Source: Monosiga brevicollis MX1 (Eukaryota > Opisthokonta > Choanoflagellata > Craspedida > Salpingoecidae). Taken from it: 64,000 nt of DNA. A program made the translations under genes and the position numbers. The stretch lies in assembly GCF_000002865.3 (NCBI RefSeq), contig NW_001865053.1, forward strand, positions 697,542-761,541, written 5' to 3'. The notes under the pieces are model-generated. The model was not told the DNA's origin, ran no database searches, and worked only from the letters and a program-made list of their open reading frames with translations. Shown piece after piece: positions 28,003-40,317 of this stretch; within the stretch, counting starts at the first letter, position 1; each line of letters opens with the position of its first letter.

Positions 28003-28334
28003 CTCGTCGGCACGCCCTCCACCCTCCGCCCGCCGCCGATCGAAATTGTCAGCACGACGACCAACGGATACTTTATTTTGAAGGGGGATAAAATGAATTT
28101 GGGAAATTGAACATTGAGTATGCGTGGGGAACTGTTGTTTTGGCTCATTTACCTTGGCGACGGTGCACTCACACAAACGCTGAATCGACCGGAACTCTCG
28201 TTCGACAGAGGCTGGGGCGCGCGCGCATCAGCACAGCCGCCAGTCTTCAGCCCCGAGCGTCGTTGCTGGGTGCCGTGGTTATCAAACAGGTTGAACTTGT
28301 GGACGACTGTGGAGGCAGGCCTCTTTCCTTTATC
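28003..28334. promoter_or_regulatory. Divergent promoter region, GltS-like gene / CFAP70
   Basis: A 332-base head-to-head spacer. It is AT-richer around 28065-28110 and GC-rich (GCGCGCGC at about 28216) near the CFAP70 side. There is no palindrome of the AAGTA-N3-TACTT type and no TATA box. Confidence 0.45.
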
Positions 28335-31300
28335 ATGGCGGAGCTTCCAGGCTTCAGTGCCACGGTGCTGAGTGCCAAGCCGCTGGTACGCCAAAGAAGA
28401 ATCCGATGGCGACTTTCGATCCTCGTCATCGGCCTTGTATTGACTTGCTTCACTCATCCTCTTTTTTTGCTGATCCGCTGATTTGGCTGACACCTTGTTT
28501 CGGACGCTTGCTCGCCGATTCGCTTGCAGCCGGAGAAGCAACAGGAACTCGGTCGCTTGTGTCTGAATTTCGAGTTTATGGGTCAACGCACCGAGTTCTC
28601 GGGTTGGTGGGCGCCGCTGGCCGCACAATATTTCGCTTTCATGCCTCTCGGCTGTTGTCCTTATGCCAATCCATATCCTGCAATCCTTGTCGTGTGTCGT
28701 CTCAGATGTGCTGGTCGCGCGGCAAAAGGATGGAGGGTTGATTCCCGGGCCATCCCTCGCTGCGAGCGATGAACACAATGCCCTGCAGCAGCTCGCCAAC
28801 AATCGCCTCATCATCACCTTGGCAGAGCTTTTCCGTGAAAAGAAGAAGAAGCAAGACACCGTTACGGTCATTGCGACTGCGGCCATCGATCTGCTCCCCC
28901 TGCTCTGGGAATCTGATTCGCCCACCTTTGAGGTGCCACTGCCCCACGTTGTGGCCCCGAGCAAATCAGACAGTGCCACCGAAACCCATGAGCAAGTGCA
29001 ATACACGACCGTGTCTCTTCAACTCGAAGCCAACGCCGCTCTTCAATCTTTGAAGAAGGAGCAACTTCACAACATTGTGGAGTTTCACCTTCACGGTACA
29101 TCACATGAGTGCCCATTTTCTGCCTTCTTTGATACTTACAGCCTGTCGTCCCGCCTCACCCGTCGTTTTCAATTTGTGTTCTTGGTCTTGCTAGGTGTTT
29201 TCAATCTACCCACCGCCATCACGCCAGGGAGTGGGATGCACGCCTACAATGTGCATGTCCCATCCATTGTGTCAGACCGCGAGCAGTTTGCCATCCACTT
29301 TAGCGATGGGAGAGTCAACCTGCCCACCCCGCTTGCCGAGGGCACCGAACCCAAAGCTTTGCAGGTCAGAGTTTCAGTCATTTTTATTTTTACTTGACCG
29401 ATCGGCGCAACCTGCTAAAGTCATGCGTTTTATTCTTGCCACATCTTATTTTGCAATGCCCCTCGCCTCGTCGCCAAACTGCTGTCGGGTTCTCCCCCTT
29501 GCGTCCGACCCCGCCTGCGCAGACTTGTAAATACGGCGACGTGGTTGATGAGGCGGTTCGAGCGGAAGCCGAGCGCACCGCTTATCGTGTCGCCTTTGAA
29601 CCATCGCTCTTCCGCCTGGTTCTCTCCTCGACCACGCAGAGCGAGTGCGTAGTCCATCCCACCTTGAATGCCATCTGGACCCATTGCGCTGGATGTGGTC
29701 GCCTTTCAGCATGTCCTCACTGGCGCGCTCATCTTGAAATATGCAGGCTGCAAGCCGCCATTGCTGCTAACCGCGAAGTCACAGCTGACGTGACCCGTGA
29801 CTTGCGCCCGTCTAGCGCTGGACGAGTAAGCATTTGCTCAGATGGGATGGCGCGAGAAAGTCGAAGGAATCAAAATGTCTATCATGTTTGGTCCTCATCC
29901 TTGCATGTCCATTGGCGTTACTACGCCACTCTGAAACTACTTTTAGACCAGTGCCAAGTCACGTCCCGGAGGCACCGAAGATGTTCAAGGGGCCAATCGA
30001 GCCCATGTGACCATTCCTGTGCGTGCTATGTCCTCCAACCTTCAGTCTTACTCGGGTCGCTCGTGGAAGCGACACGAGTGCCGAGCGAGCCACCTACTCA
30101 CAAAACCAATGTCATGAACCCGTTGCACGCACCACAGCTGACGCCCATCCTCTATCCGGGCGAAACGAATTGTGTGATGAATCTGGGCCTCCACGCCTTG
30201 CCTGTCCCAGAGACTGAGGGAGCGGCCAATGATGAGCTCAAGGTGCCCAAAACCTCCAAAGGTCGCAAGATTGCCACGCCTCAACCCGAGACAATGATTG
30301 CTGAGGTGCGACATCCCACACCAGCACACCATCTCTTAGCACAGCTCTGGTGGCAGGATGTTATGCTTCGTGCCTCCATTTCACCATCTTCGACTCTGCT
30401 TGTTCCCCCGTCCTTTCAGGGCTCGGCTTTTGAGGAGGCGCATTCATATTTGCAGCTGCGCCTGCACGTGTTTCGGCCATTTGTCAAGGAACGATCGCGT
30501 GCCGAACTTGAGAAGGACGTGTCCGAGCTCATTCCTGAGCGTGACATTCAGCCTTGCCACGCTGTCACTGCAGCCATGGTATGTCTGACCTCATGCTGCC
30601 GAGTGCGATTCGATTTATCATCGCCTGCCCTTGAGCTTTTCTACTTACAGCTGATAACACGTTTACTTGCTGATATAGGCGGACAACGAGTTCAAGGAGA
30701 CTGTGACGAGCGTGGCGGAGGACTTGCTGAATGTGTACCGACACACGGTGGCAGAGCACCCGGAAGACACGGCGACAGACACTCGCGAGCGTCTGGTCTA
30801 TCATCTCAACGTGACTGGCCAATACCATGCCTTTAAGGAGCAGCTGAAGCAAAAGGTCTTGGCGATTGTGCGTGAGCGCTTTGCGGGGGCAAGCACCGCC
30901 ATGCAAAATCGCGAAACAAAGCAGGAGTTTATCTCTAAGCTTTACGTCTACTTGTCTCAGCGCATGCATGCGAGGTCAGCCATGTCTACGAAACACAGGA
31001 GTAGTTTTTTTTGTTTGTTTTTCTTTCTTTCTTTCTTTTTTTTTCTGTCCATGTAAACCTTCGTTTTACGGTTTCTTCTGGTTGCTGTTTGCATCTTTGC
31101 TCCGTGTTGATCCTCACGCCCTTGCCTCTTTTGTTGGTGTTGTAAACAGTTTGAATGGCCATTTTAGCGGCACTTCGTCACAAGAGGGCGGTGAACTCAT
31201 TGTGGGAGCCGAGGAGTTGCAGACGATGGCAGATGAGGCCGAGGTTTGCTTCAGTGTCATGATCAATCTGAACTGTTGGCGCGCTTGGCAGTGTCATCCA

Positions 31301-32837
31301 CATTTGCTCATTGCCAACTCGTTTGGATTTGGCTGTTGTGTGAAATAGGCCTTGGAGGAGCCGGACAAAGCCTCTCTGTACCATGCAACAGCGTGTAGCA
31401 AGTCCCCGGATGATGCCAGCGTATGGCTGCGCGCTGGTGATTTTGCTTGTCGGCAATGCGACTACTCTAAGGTTTGTGCGCTCTCAATCCCAGAGGTGGA
31501 CGCGGCGGTGATGTGGGCTTTTCGAAACTCACACATCTGCAATGTCTCGCGCTTGATTGAATAGGCTTTTGAACGCTATCAAGAGGCGGCATCTCTCGAG
31601 CCTAGCTCCAGCTTGGTTCTCATGCGCTGCGCGCTGGCCATGTTCATGGAGCAACGCCCCGAGGACGTATGTAATTTGACCCTCCTGCACGGCTCGCCTC
31701 TTGCTGGTCTGTCTCACGCGTCCATAACTCGTCTAACGCCGATCACTTTGGTTTTGAACTGATAGGCAAACAAATTTGCTTCGCTGGCCACTACGGTTGC
31801 ACCAGAAGATGCATTGGCATGGTTGCTATCGTGCCTGCTTCATGGTGAACTTGGAGACGTGATCATGGAAGACATGTGCTTGAACAAAGCCAAGACGCTG
31901 CAACCCGACGTCGCCGAGTTGTTCTTTGAGGCGGGTCGTGTCAGCGTCAATCTCAATCTGGTGTCCTTTGCCGCACGGTACGTTCAAAGTGGTGAAAATG
32001 AGACAACAGAGGTTGGACGGGAGAGCACTTGGGTGACCTCATGAGCACCTGAACCCTGTAGTTGTGTCAACGAACTGCACCTACGCCAACACCGCCCGTC
32101 GTCCACTGCCGAGATTGAGGCTCGCTTGGCGCTGACCAACACACCGGCTGAGCCTGAGCGAGCACGCGAGATTGCCGATCAAGCCTTGTCCCAGGATTAC
32201 AACAACCCGAATCTCTGGGTGATTCTTGGCGAGGCTCACACAGTACAAAAGAATGGTGCGTGGGGGCTATGGCTCGTACCCGTGCATATGCACACCTTCT
32301 GTTGCAATGATCGCTGGCATGCGCATTTGTCTTGGGCGCGTCGTTCTTGGCACGTTCAGTTTAGTTGACTCATTTTCATCTTGACCTGCGTGGGAAATTC
32401 CAGATCACGAGGCACAACGGTGCTTCGCACATGCAGTGGCGCTTGAGCAAACGGCCGACGGGCACGAGCGCGTCCTGTTGCTCTTGGGGCACCTCTACCT
32501 CAAGACCGAAGACTTTGAGGAGGCCAAGGCTGTTTTCCTTCAGGCCTGCACGCGTCGAGCCTCGGCATACACGTGGCGTGGATTGGGTATCGCCTGTTAT
32601 CGCCTGTCCGAGTTGGCTGAGGCAGAGGATGCGCTAGCTGAGGCCAACGCCTACGATAACACGTTGGCCGATGTGTGGGGTTATCTCTGTCTCGTGGCCA
32701 TTCGAACTGGACGGCGTATCGAGGCACAGCAGTGCTTCAAGTACATGCGTCGCCTCGTAGCAGATCAGCCTTCAGAGCTCCTCACGGAGATTAGACTCGA
32801 GATGCAAGAGAGCAACATGGCCCTTGACGAGGCATAA
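28335..32837 (+). CDS. CFAP70: Cilia- and flagella-associated protein 70 (TPR protein)
   Basis: The start MAELPGFSATVL at 28335 appears to splice to TGEATGTRSLVSEFRVYG, matching the N-terminal C2-like part of CFAP70. The next coding block reads NNRLIITLAELFREKKKK and VIATAAIDLLPLL (28790-28910). FNLPTAITPGSGMHAYNVHV follows near 29200. The middle includes ADNEFKETVTSVAEDLLNVY and YHLNVTGQYHAFKEQLKQKV near 30680-30850, a very conserved CFAP70 segment. The C terminus is a set of TPRs: EEPDKASLYHATACSKSPDD, AFERYQEAASLEPSSSLVL, TWRGLGIACYRLSELAEAED, and FKYMRRLVADQPSELLTE, ending at a TAA at 32835-32837. In the family it is an axonemal protein linked to the outer dynein arm region and needed for ciliary motility. 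At least twelve introns are visible. The boundary around 28640-28720 is unresolved. Confidence 0.9.
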
Positions 32838-33318
32838 GCCTTTGCCTGGCCATGTGTTCCCACCACAACCTATGCGGACCACATTTGTAAATTGACATTG
32901 ACTTGAAGCTCAAGAGTGACCTGGGCTGCCGCTTCTACAGCCCCCTTCCCATCACACACCCGGGTTGGGAGAAGCACTCTGGCACATAACCAGGGAGGGG
33001 AAGGGAGGAGGCTCCTCGCATCGAGCCATCATATTATTATTGTGGAGGGCTGTAGAGAGAGATGTAGAGAGACAGAGGGAGACAGAGAGACAGAGACAGA
33101 TACAGATACAGAGAGACAGAGAGACAGAGAGACAGAGAGGATAGAGACACAAAACAACAAAAGTTTTGTTGTGATTTTGTTGTGCGTGGCGACAGCGGCG
33201 GCGTCTTTCGAGTTGTCGGGTTGTAGACTGTTGGACACGCTTCCTGGTGGGCCAAACTTGTTGAGTTCTGGGTTGTGAGTGGTATTTGGCAAGGTTGCAC
33301 GGCCTTCCACGTTTCGCC
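32838..33318. promoter_or_regulatory. Intergenic region with (GACAGA)-type purine tract
   Basis: A 481-base spacer between tandem plus-strand genes. A purine tract built from GAGACAGA and GATACA units lies at about 33053-33140, some 180 bases before the MORN protein start. The promoter role is by position only. Confidence 0.5.
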
Positions 33319-35480
33319 ATGTCGCGATCAGGCTACCACAGCGTCGTCTTCAAGGATGGCGGGAGTTACAAGGTATGCAAGCACACGATCAGCGAGCGCG
33401 CTGGGGCAGACGGTGCTGATCAGTATCCATTCCCAGCACCTTTCGCTCTGGCACTCACCGTGCGCACCATGACACCGCTCCATTTTTTGCCTTCCTCCGT
33501 CAATCACCTCTGCATGCTCACCCACTCACTCACTGTCCATGATGGCTGGATAGGGTAACTGGGAGAACGGCGTTCCTGCTGGTGAGTCCTTGCGGCCATA
33601 GGCACCCTGCTGGCGATTAGTGCGTTCCATAGGCTTACCGTTGGGCCCCTGGTGGCGAGTCACGCAGGCTGGGGCATATCTCGCGATCCCCGCGGCAATG
33701 AATACACCGGGCAGTTTAATGGTGGTGTTCCCAATGGGTTCGTGACGCGACGCACCTTGCTTGGCCGCGCCTTGCTGGGCCGCGCCATGAACTGCTGATG
33801 AGTGCTCTTATTTGCCATCATCACACGTGTTTTGCCCTTTAGCAAGGGCTCGTTCATTCATGCCGATGGAGAGCGGTACGATGGCACGTTCATCGACGGC
33901 AAGAAGCATGACATTGGCTACTGGAAGCACCCCGAGGGCGACAAATACTGGGGCCAATTTACCCACGATGTTCGCCATGGCTACGGTACGCAGGATTGAT
34001 CCAAAGCGCATCTTGTCTGTCGGCAAGCGACTCATGAAGCACCACCTCGCATGTGTACTGCCGCTGTGCATTTGTGTTGCTGTTTGGGGCTTGCAGGAGT
34101 TTATACCAACTCGCTGGGGCAATCATTCACTGGCTTGTTCAATCAGGGTCAACCCTACAAACAGTGCGAACTGCCCGAACACGTGCGCCAGGCCATTGCT
34201 GATATCGAGGTTGGTTTCAGTCCCTGCGAGGCTTGCCCCGCCTCTACCCCAATCTCATGCATCACACTGCTTCACCATTGCCAGGTGTACGGCGAGGTTG
34301 CTGGCTCCATCCGCCGCCCTGGCAAAAAGAAAATTGAGACCGAGGTGTCGTCTTTTGCAGCCGCTCCAAGCGTGCGATGTGCTCGGTATTCCCTTAGCTT
34401 CATCGAGCTCACACTCTTGCATGTGCTACTTTTCTGGCATTTTCAGCACAAGGAAGTCATGATCGCAGCCGAGTGCCCCTACGGCGATCTCGTCAAGATG
34501 GTGCGCCTTTCACCGACATGCTCCCATTTAACATGCTCTTATATGATATGATGCACGCATGTACAAAACCTGCTCGCATGTTCTTATTGTTGGACACCAC
34601 TTGCTGCCTCAGAAACCTTCGGATCCCATTTACGATGTGGCCTTTGTTTCCGGTGTGTCTCCGCAATATGCCCGCTTCCCCTCGTGTCTGTCAGCAGTTT
34701 GTAAGGGTTCCGGTAGCTTGTGTTTTTTTGCATTCACTAGCAGGCGGTGCTGCCCTCAATATGCTAGATGCACCGAGTTCCCATGCAGTTGCCGAGGAGC
34801 AGATTTATGATGTTGCCGATAACAGCCGCCAGCCCTCCATGCGTGGCAAGGCCCCGGCACCAGGTGCCTCCCACGATACCTACTTTGCGGTTGGCACGAC
34901 CTCGGCGCAGGCTAAGCAGCACGACACTTACATGGACGTCAACGTGACTGCCCGCTCTGGCAATCCCAGCACTGACAATGGCCTGCCACCAGCAGATGTC
35001 AACGCGCTCAGTGCCGGCATGGCCGATTTGGGCATGGAATCTTACCTCGATGTGGGCGAACCAACGGAAGATACCACCCTCTATGACACGTCCAGTAGCT
35101 TGCCTCCACCTACTCAAGCAGGTGGTGCAGATCCCAGCGCTGAGGGCATTTACGACCTGGCCCGCAAGGGTTCTTATGGAGGTAGCATTGCAAATCTGCC
35201 TTCCAAGCAAGCGTTGGCTGCGGCAGGCTATGACTCGGCCGCTCGCTCACCCAGTGCCGCACTGTACGACACAAAGCCTGCGCAACCTGATGGCGTCTAT
35301 GGTGATGCGGCGCCTGGAACCTATGGTGATGCAGCAAACCCCAGCGCCGGGCTGTATGACACGGCCGTACCGAGCCAACCGATTGCTCGTAGTGGCACGA
35401 ACCGAGATTCGGCCGCTCGGCGGCCGGCTCCTCCCTTACCAGAACGTCCAGCTCGCCCCATGATGCCCCCGCCTAGCTAG
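33319..35480 (+). CDS. MORN-repeat protein with a tail of repeated tyrosine motifs and a proline-rich end
   Basis: The ATG at 33319 begins MSRSGYHSVVFKDGGSYKGN. Exons join in frame to give about five MORN repeats: YKGNWENGVPAGWG, YTGQFNGGVPNGKG, YDGTFIDGKKHDIGYW, YWGQFTHDVRHGYG and FTGLFNQGQPY. MORN repeats bind membranes or lipids in many proteins. A hydrophilic linker follows (KQCELPEHVRQAIADIE onwards). The last exons (about 34615-35480) encode a disordered tail with about a dozen spaced tyrosines: PIYDVA, QIYDVA, DTYFAV, DTYMDV, ESYLDV, TLYDTS, GIYDLA, ALYDTK, GVYGDA, GTYGDA and GLYDTA. It ends in PAPPLPERPARPMMPPPS, a class of SH3 ligand. I infer a membrane-associated scaffold for tyrosine kinases and SH2/SH3 proteins. 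No family name is recognised. The exon at about 34500-34740 is uncertain. Confidence 0.75.
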
Positions 35481-35779
35481 TGCGCAAGTGCCCTTTCTCT
35501 CTAGTGCGTGCCACATCCAAAAGCCCCACTCCGATCGTGCTACTTGCGAGCCCTTCTTCCCCCTTGTTTTTCCCCCACGAAACCCGTTCTCAACATGTTG
35601 TGTTCGTCCTTCCGTGTGTGGACAGCAAAAAAGTAGAAATTTCAAAAAGAAATGATGATCTGATTAATATTTGACATACATGACCATCTCTGTATGCTGA
35701 AGAGATACACGACAGGAAAAATAAGCAGAATAACACATCAAAGACAGGGTAGCACAACCGCCACATCCGTTGCAAAAAC

Positions 35780-38700
35780 TCAAACTTGCTCCATCAATGA
35801 AAAAGCCAGAGCCACTGAGCTATCCACCACCAGCTGCAAGAACACCAGGCTGTGAGCTGAACAAAAAGCATAGAATAGGAGATGGTCTTGCTCAATCATT
35901 ACCAAACAGAAAGTTGTCATGTCATGCCCTCGCGGCATTCCAGGAGGACAAAAATAGAAACGAACCTGCTGCATGGACGTGATGTATCCAGTGCGCTGAT
36001 AGGCGATGGTATACATTGCCGTGATAGGAGGCACCAGTAGGGTAAATTCACCCGCGCTGTCCGTAAGCAAGTAGGTGAGAACGAACACAAATGGCACATC
36101 AGGAGATGTGAGCGAGAAGAAAGAAAGGTATGAGCCGATGAGTCAAAGCGGGCTAGCTTGGCATGACAGACCTGTTTGTGACAGAGGCAGCTTCAGCCGG
36201 CCCTGAAATTTTGACCACCACATTTGCCAGTGGGAGACCGGTCATGATGTCTGTGACAACGCCCGAGATCAAAAAGTCCATGTTGTCTTCAGTGGTTGGC
36301 TCTACAGTCGTTGATGTTGAAGATGATGTGGTGGGCTGGTTGTCGCTAGTGCTAGTGGTTGTAGGAATGGGCAAGCAAGCGCAGCGAGTGCAGCTGCCGA
36401 TGGTCAGGTTGACAGAGTATGCCCCGGGTTTACAGTTGCACGAGCGGTAAGGCTCGCAGCTTGTGATGGGGGGTGCGGCAGACGTTGTAGTTGATGTGGT
36501 TGAAGTGCTGCTACTGCTGCTTGACGGGCCATCCACATCGCTGGAGCTTGTCGAGCTCGAGGCGGCATTGGTAGTGGTGGTTGTCGTGGTGGTGGTGGTG
36601 GTGGTCAAGACGACCCGGCGCGTCGTGGTTGATCGAACCGTAAAGGGCAAACCAGCAATGGCCTGACAAGAGCAGACGGTGCACTGATTTGAATCAAGTG
36701 TATACACGGCCTCTTCGTATTGACCACATTTGCAGGCGTGCACAACGGGGCAAACCCGCTCGGTCTATGCCCATCAGCAAATGGTGGTAGGAATTGATGT
36801 GAGTGTGCAGCCACAGCGATGCCCGCGGATTCGGCTGTCGGTGAATGGCCGAGGAAATTCAGCACATCGGGGAGCACACGAGATGGTGGTAATTGATATG
36901 GGACCAACAAGCGACACTCACCGGGATGGCAACAGTCGTTGTTGTTGGGGCGCGGGTCGTGAATTGGGGTGCTTCTGGCAAGACTAGTGGAGTGCAGCTG
37001 TGCGGAAGGCCATTCGTGGTCAGGCCTCATTTGTGCAATGTACAAGAAATACAGGACTGCCAACACGGATAGCATAACAGGCAGCAAGACTAACCGACAC
37101 GAGGTGACGCAACCAGCCCCGTTGGTATAGCGGACCTTGACTTCTCCATAAAAGCACCGACACTTGGGTTCGGGCGCACATGTCAGGCTGTAGTAGTATG
37201 GTGCGATACCATCGAATGTCATGCATGAGTCAGAGTCACTGCGCTCCACGCCAAGGGCCAGGCCACAAAAAGCACATACGCTGCCGTGCTGGTGGTTGTG
37301 GTTGGTCGGGGGGTAGTAGTAGTTGTTGTTGTTGTCGTCGTCGTCGTAGTGGTGGTAGTGGTTGTCGTAGTGGTCGTGGTAGTAGTTGAGGAACTGGGCC
37401 CACTGTTGTTGGAAGTGGAACTCGAGCTTGATGCACCACTGTTGGAGGTGCTTGTGGGGCCCGTGCGGGGACGCGTGGTCGTGTAACGCACCGTCACCTC
37501 TGGGTTTGCACCCACGGCCTTGCAGGCACACACTGTGCATCTGCAGAATGACAACGCCATGAGCAACACGAGGCCAGCAAGAATACAGCTTTGTTGAGGA
37601 CGATGCTTTGATCAGACAGGCTCTTTTTCGTTTCTTAACGCGTTGATGCGATCATGATAGCATGCCGACGTACGTGGCAGAGAGCTCTTTGAAGATGGCA
37701 AATTCATCTGGGCCGCAGGTGCAGGGCTGATTGCAAGGCCCAAAGGTCAAAGCCTCGTCATCATCGTCATCAAACCCCTCATCATCATCTGTCCAACAGC
37801 TCAGTCGCCGGGGTCATTGGCGATCGATGCGGTGGTGGAGCACAACGCAGGCAAGGGATCGAATTGTACAACACGCGTCTGACCTGGTTCATTGGTCGGC
37901 TCGGCTGTTGGCATGTAGGCATCGTCCTCGCAGTCTTGCAGGCAAATTTGGTGCTCCAGGCGCTGAACGTCATGCAAGACATGGTGTGCTTGATGAGTCA
38001 GCACAAGCAGGAAGGCCAGTGAACATGGTATGTGAGAGTTTGGGAGGTGGACTCACGCATTCGGTGCGGTCAACGAGGCGCTGGATATCATTTTCCAACT
38101 GGTCGGCTTCACGTTTGCACAAAGCAGCAATCACTTTGCAGCGAAAAGCACACTAGAGTTGTGCAACGTCGTCAGGAGAAAACCCCGCATGCGAGAGCGG
38201 CTCAGGCGCTGAATCAGGCCTGTGAATGTTGAGCGGGTGCCGATATATCATGGCCTGACCTCTTTATAGGGCACACCGAGAACTATGACGGGATCCGTGC
38301 CGGCCGGCTCTTCTTCGGTGGTGGGAGGCACCATGGTAGTCTCAGCCAGTAGCTCGGTGGTTGTGGCATCTTCTGTTGCTGCCATGTTTGTAGTGGTCGG
38401 CATTTCAGTCGTGGCCGTGGTGGTAGTCGTCGTGCTCGTAGTGGAGCTGATTTCCGGCGCACACACCAGAACAAACTTGACAGCATCGGCCGTTACGATG
38501 CGACCGGCATCGGCCGTATCCACCTCGACAATGACGCCCTCGCGGTTGGAGCCTCCGACAAAGTAAAACTCTCCCAGAAGCTGCCATTGGTTATTTTGAG
38601 AGGGCTTTTGCGTCTGATGACATGGGCATTCAACGGGGAGAGAAAGCACAATGAATTGACGCTGGTTGCCCGCATTGGTCTTGCAAGAGGGCTCATACTT

Positions 38701-39329
38701 GCAGGCCCATCAGCAAATAACGTTGAGTGGACAAAATGTTGGGTCTGTTTCGGTGTTTTTGCTGCGTGTCTGACCTGATCGACAAAGATGGAGTCACGGG
38801 CAAAGCCGTCGAAGGACTTGACGACATACTCCACGTTCGTGGCGCGATCGTCGGCCCGCGAATAGGACACGTAGACTTTGTAGGTGCCACCACGGAGGCG
38901 ACGCGTCGTGAACTTGACCTGTTCACTGCTATCCAGGCCACCGATACTGGCCCAGAAACTGTGTCCTCGATAGCCCTTGCCGTCGGTTCGCAATTGCTGT
39001 GGCAGTGCGAAGGCAGAGGTTCAGAGTGAGCAACAGATGTGCCAGATGAAACAGAAAAGGGGCAAGTCCAATATCTAGGGTGGGCGCAGCACCGTTAGCT
39101 CTGGCCCGACAACGAACCCAGGAGCTGCCATCGATAAAGGCTTGGCCCAGCTCGGAATCATACACCTGCTTCTCGCTGATGCAGGCCACTGTGGCAGAAG
39201 GGAGTCAAAACGATGGTGAGAATTGAGTGAGGCGGCGCGTGAGAGCAGACGACTGCAGTTTCACGTACAGGACATGTGCACCAAGGCCAGGCAGGCCAGG
39301 GTGGTGATGCGAAGGGCTGAAACATGCAT
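35780..39329 (-). CDS. Secreted or surface protein: golvesin-like domain, Thr-rich linkers, repeated Cys modules, carboxypeptidase-regulatory-like domain
   Basis: The ATG at 39329 encodes a signal peptide, MHVSALRITTLACLALVHMS. The next exons give YDSELGQAFIDGSSW, GGTYKVYVSYSRADDRATNV and FVGGSNREGVIVEVDTADAG, ending TADAVKFVLV. This is the pattern of the golvesin / Xly-type beta-sandwich, a sugar-binding-like domain known mostly from bacteria. Thr/Ser-rich linkers follow. Between them lies a repeated module with C-x-C near its start and C-x-x-C-x-C near its end: CTCGPDEFAIF...CTVCACKA, CKCGQYEEAVY...CTVCSCQA, CNCKPGAYSVN...CTRCACLP. An acidic stretch precedes the first. The C-terminal part (ISGVVTDIMTGLPLANVVVK, DSAGEFTLLVPP) looks like a carboxypeptidase-regulatory-like beta-sandwich. 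The stop at 35780 is tentative. I infer an extracellular matrix or adhesion role. No membrane anchor is certain. Confidence 0.7.
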
Positions 39330-40317
39330 GGTGGCGTTGTATGAGTTGCTCGTCGGCCCGCTATGGGAAAAGCAGAAGAAAAATGCCCTTCTCCCGGCCC
39401 CGGCCTTCTTTCCTCTTTGCCCTGCCAGCTGGCCTCATGGTACCCGTTGGTAGCCGTGTGGTTTGGGCGCGTCTGACGACAAGCTTTGGTCCACGTCTCG
39501 CGTCAACGACCACCGCCAAGGGCCATCACGGCGGTGTCAAGGGTCAGCCACGATGCTGTACAGCAGCACTCGCAAGCAAGAGAACCCTCCCCCCCCCCCC
39601 CCCCCCTTGGGNNNNNNNNNNNNNNNNNNNNNNNNNNNNNNNNNNNNNNNNNNNNNNNNNNAAACCTTCCCCCCCCCCCCCCCCCCCCTTGGCATAAGGC
39701 AGAGCTGCAAGACAAGAGTGGTGGCAAGGAGGCCCTTGGATCCGATCAACGACGATCCAACACTCCTCCGCAACGCCCAGCCAGGCGCCATGCCGACCCA
39801 GTTTCAAGCTCCAACGACGTCCATCCGCTCCGCTCGCTAGTGCCCCATGAGTTCTGCTCCCATCAGCCCTTGTGACCTCCACTCGCCACTCACTTACGTC
39901 ATACTCCGAGGTTGCCGTGCGAACAGCAGCGTTGCACTGCAACTGATACGATAGTGTGTATAAGCTTACACTTGCTTCTATTTAATCTGACAATCGTGAT
40001 GCTATTGTCAGCATGGTATGCGGATGTCAGACTTTTCTAACTGACGCATGGCTGAAGACGAAGGCAGTGACGGTTTGAGAACCGAAAGCGCACTCTGAAT
40101 TTTTTTTTTTTTTTTTTTGCTGTCTGGTGGTGTCGGTGTGTGGAAGGAAAGGGGTTGAGACGGACAGGAGTGAGGCCGGGTTTTGGGGGTGGGAGGGGAG
40201 GGGAGACGCGAAGAGGACGAGAGACCACTGTGTGTTCTTGGGCTGGCTCTTTTTTGGAGCCGGGTGGGAGGTGTGGGAGGGGCGACGCGCTCGAGTGGTG
40301 TTTGCTCAATTGCAGGC
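39330..40317. promoter_or_regulatory. Divergent spacer with assembly gap flanked by poly-C
   Basis: Nearly 1 kb between head-to-head genes. A 50-N gap (39612-39661) is flanked on both sides by C runs of about 20 bases, each followed by CTTGG, so the two flanks may be the same locus duplicated by assembly. A poly-T run lies at about 40099-40119. G-rich sequence (40140-40300) precedes the downstream start. No ORF here is convincing. Confidence 0.5.
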
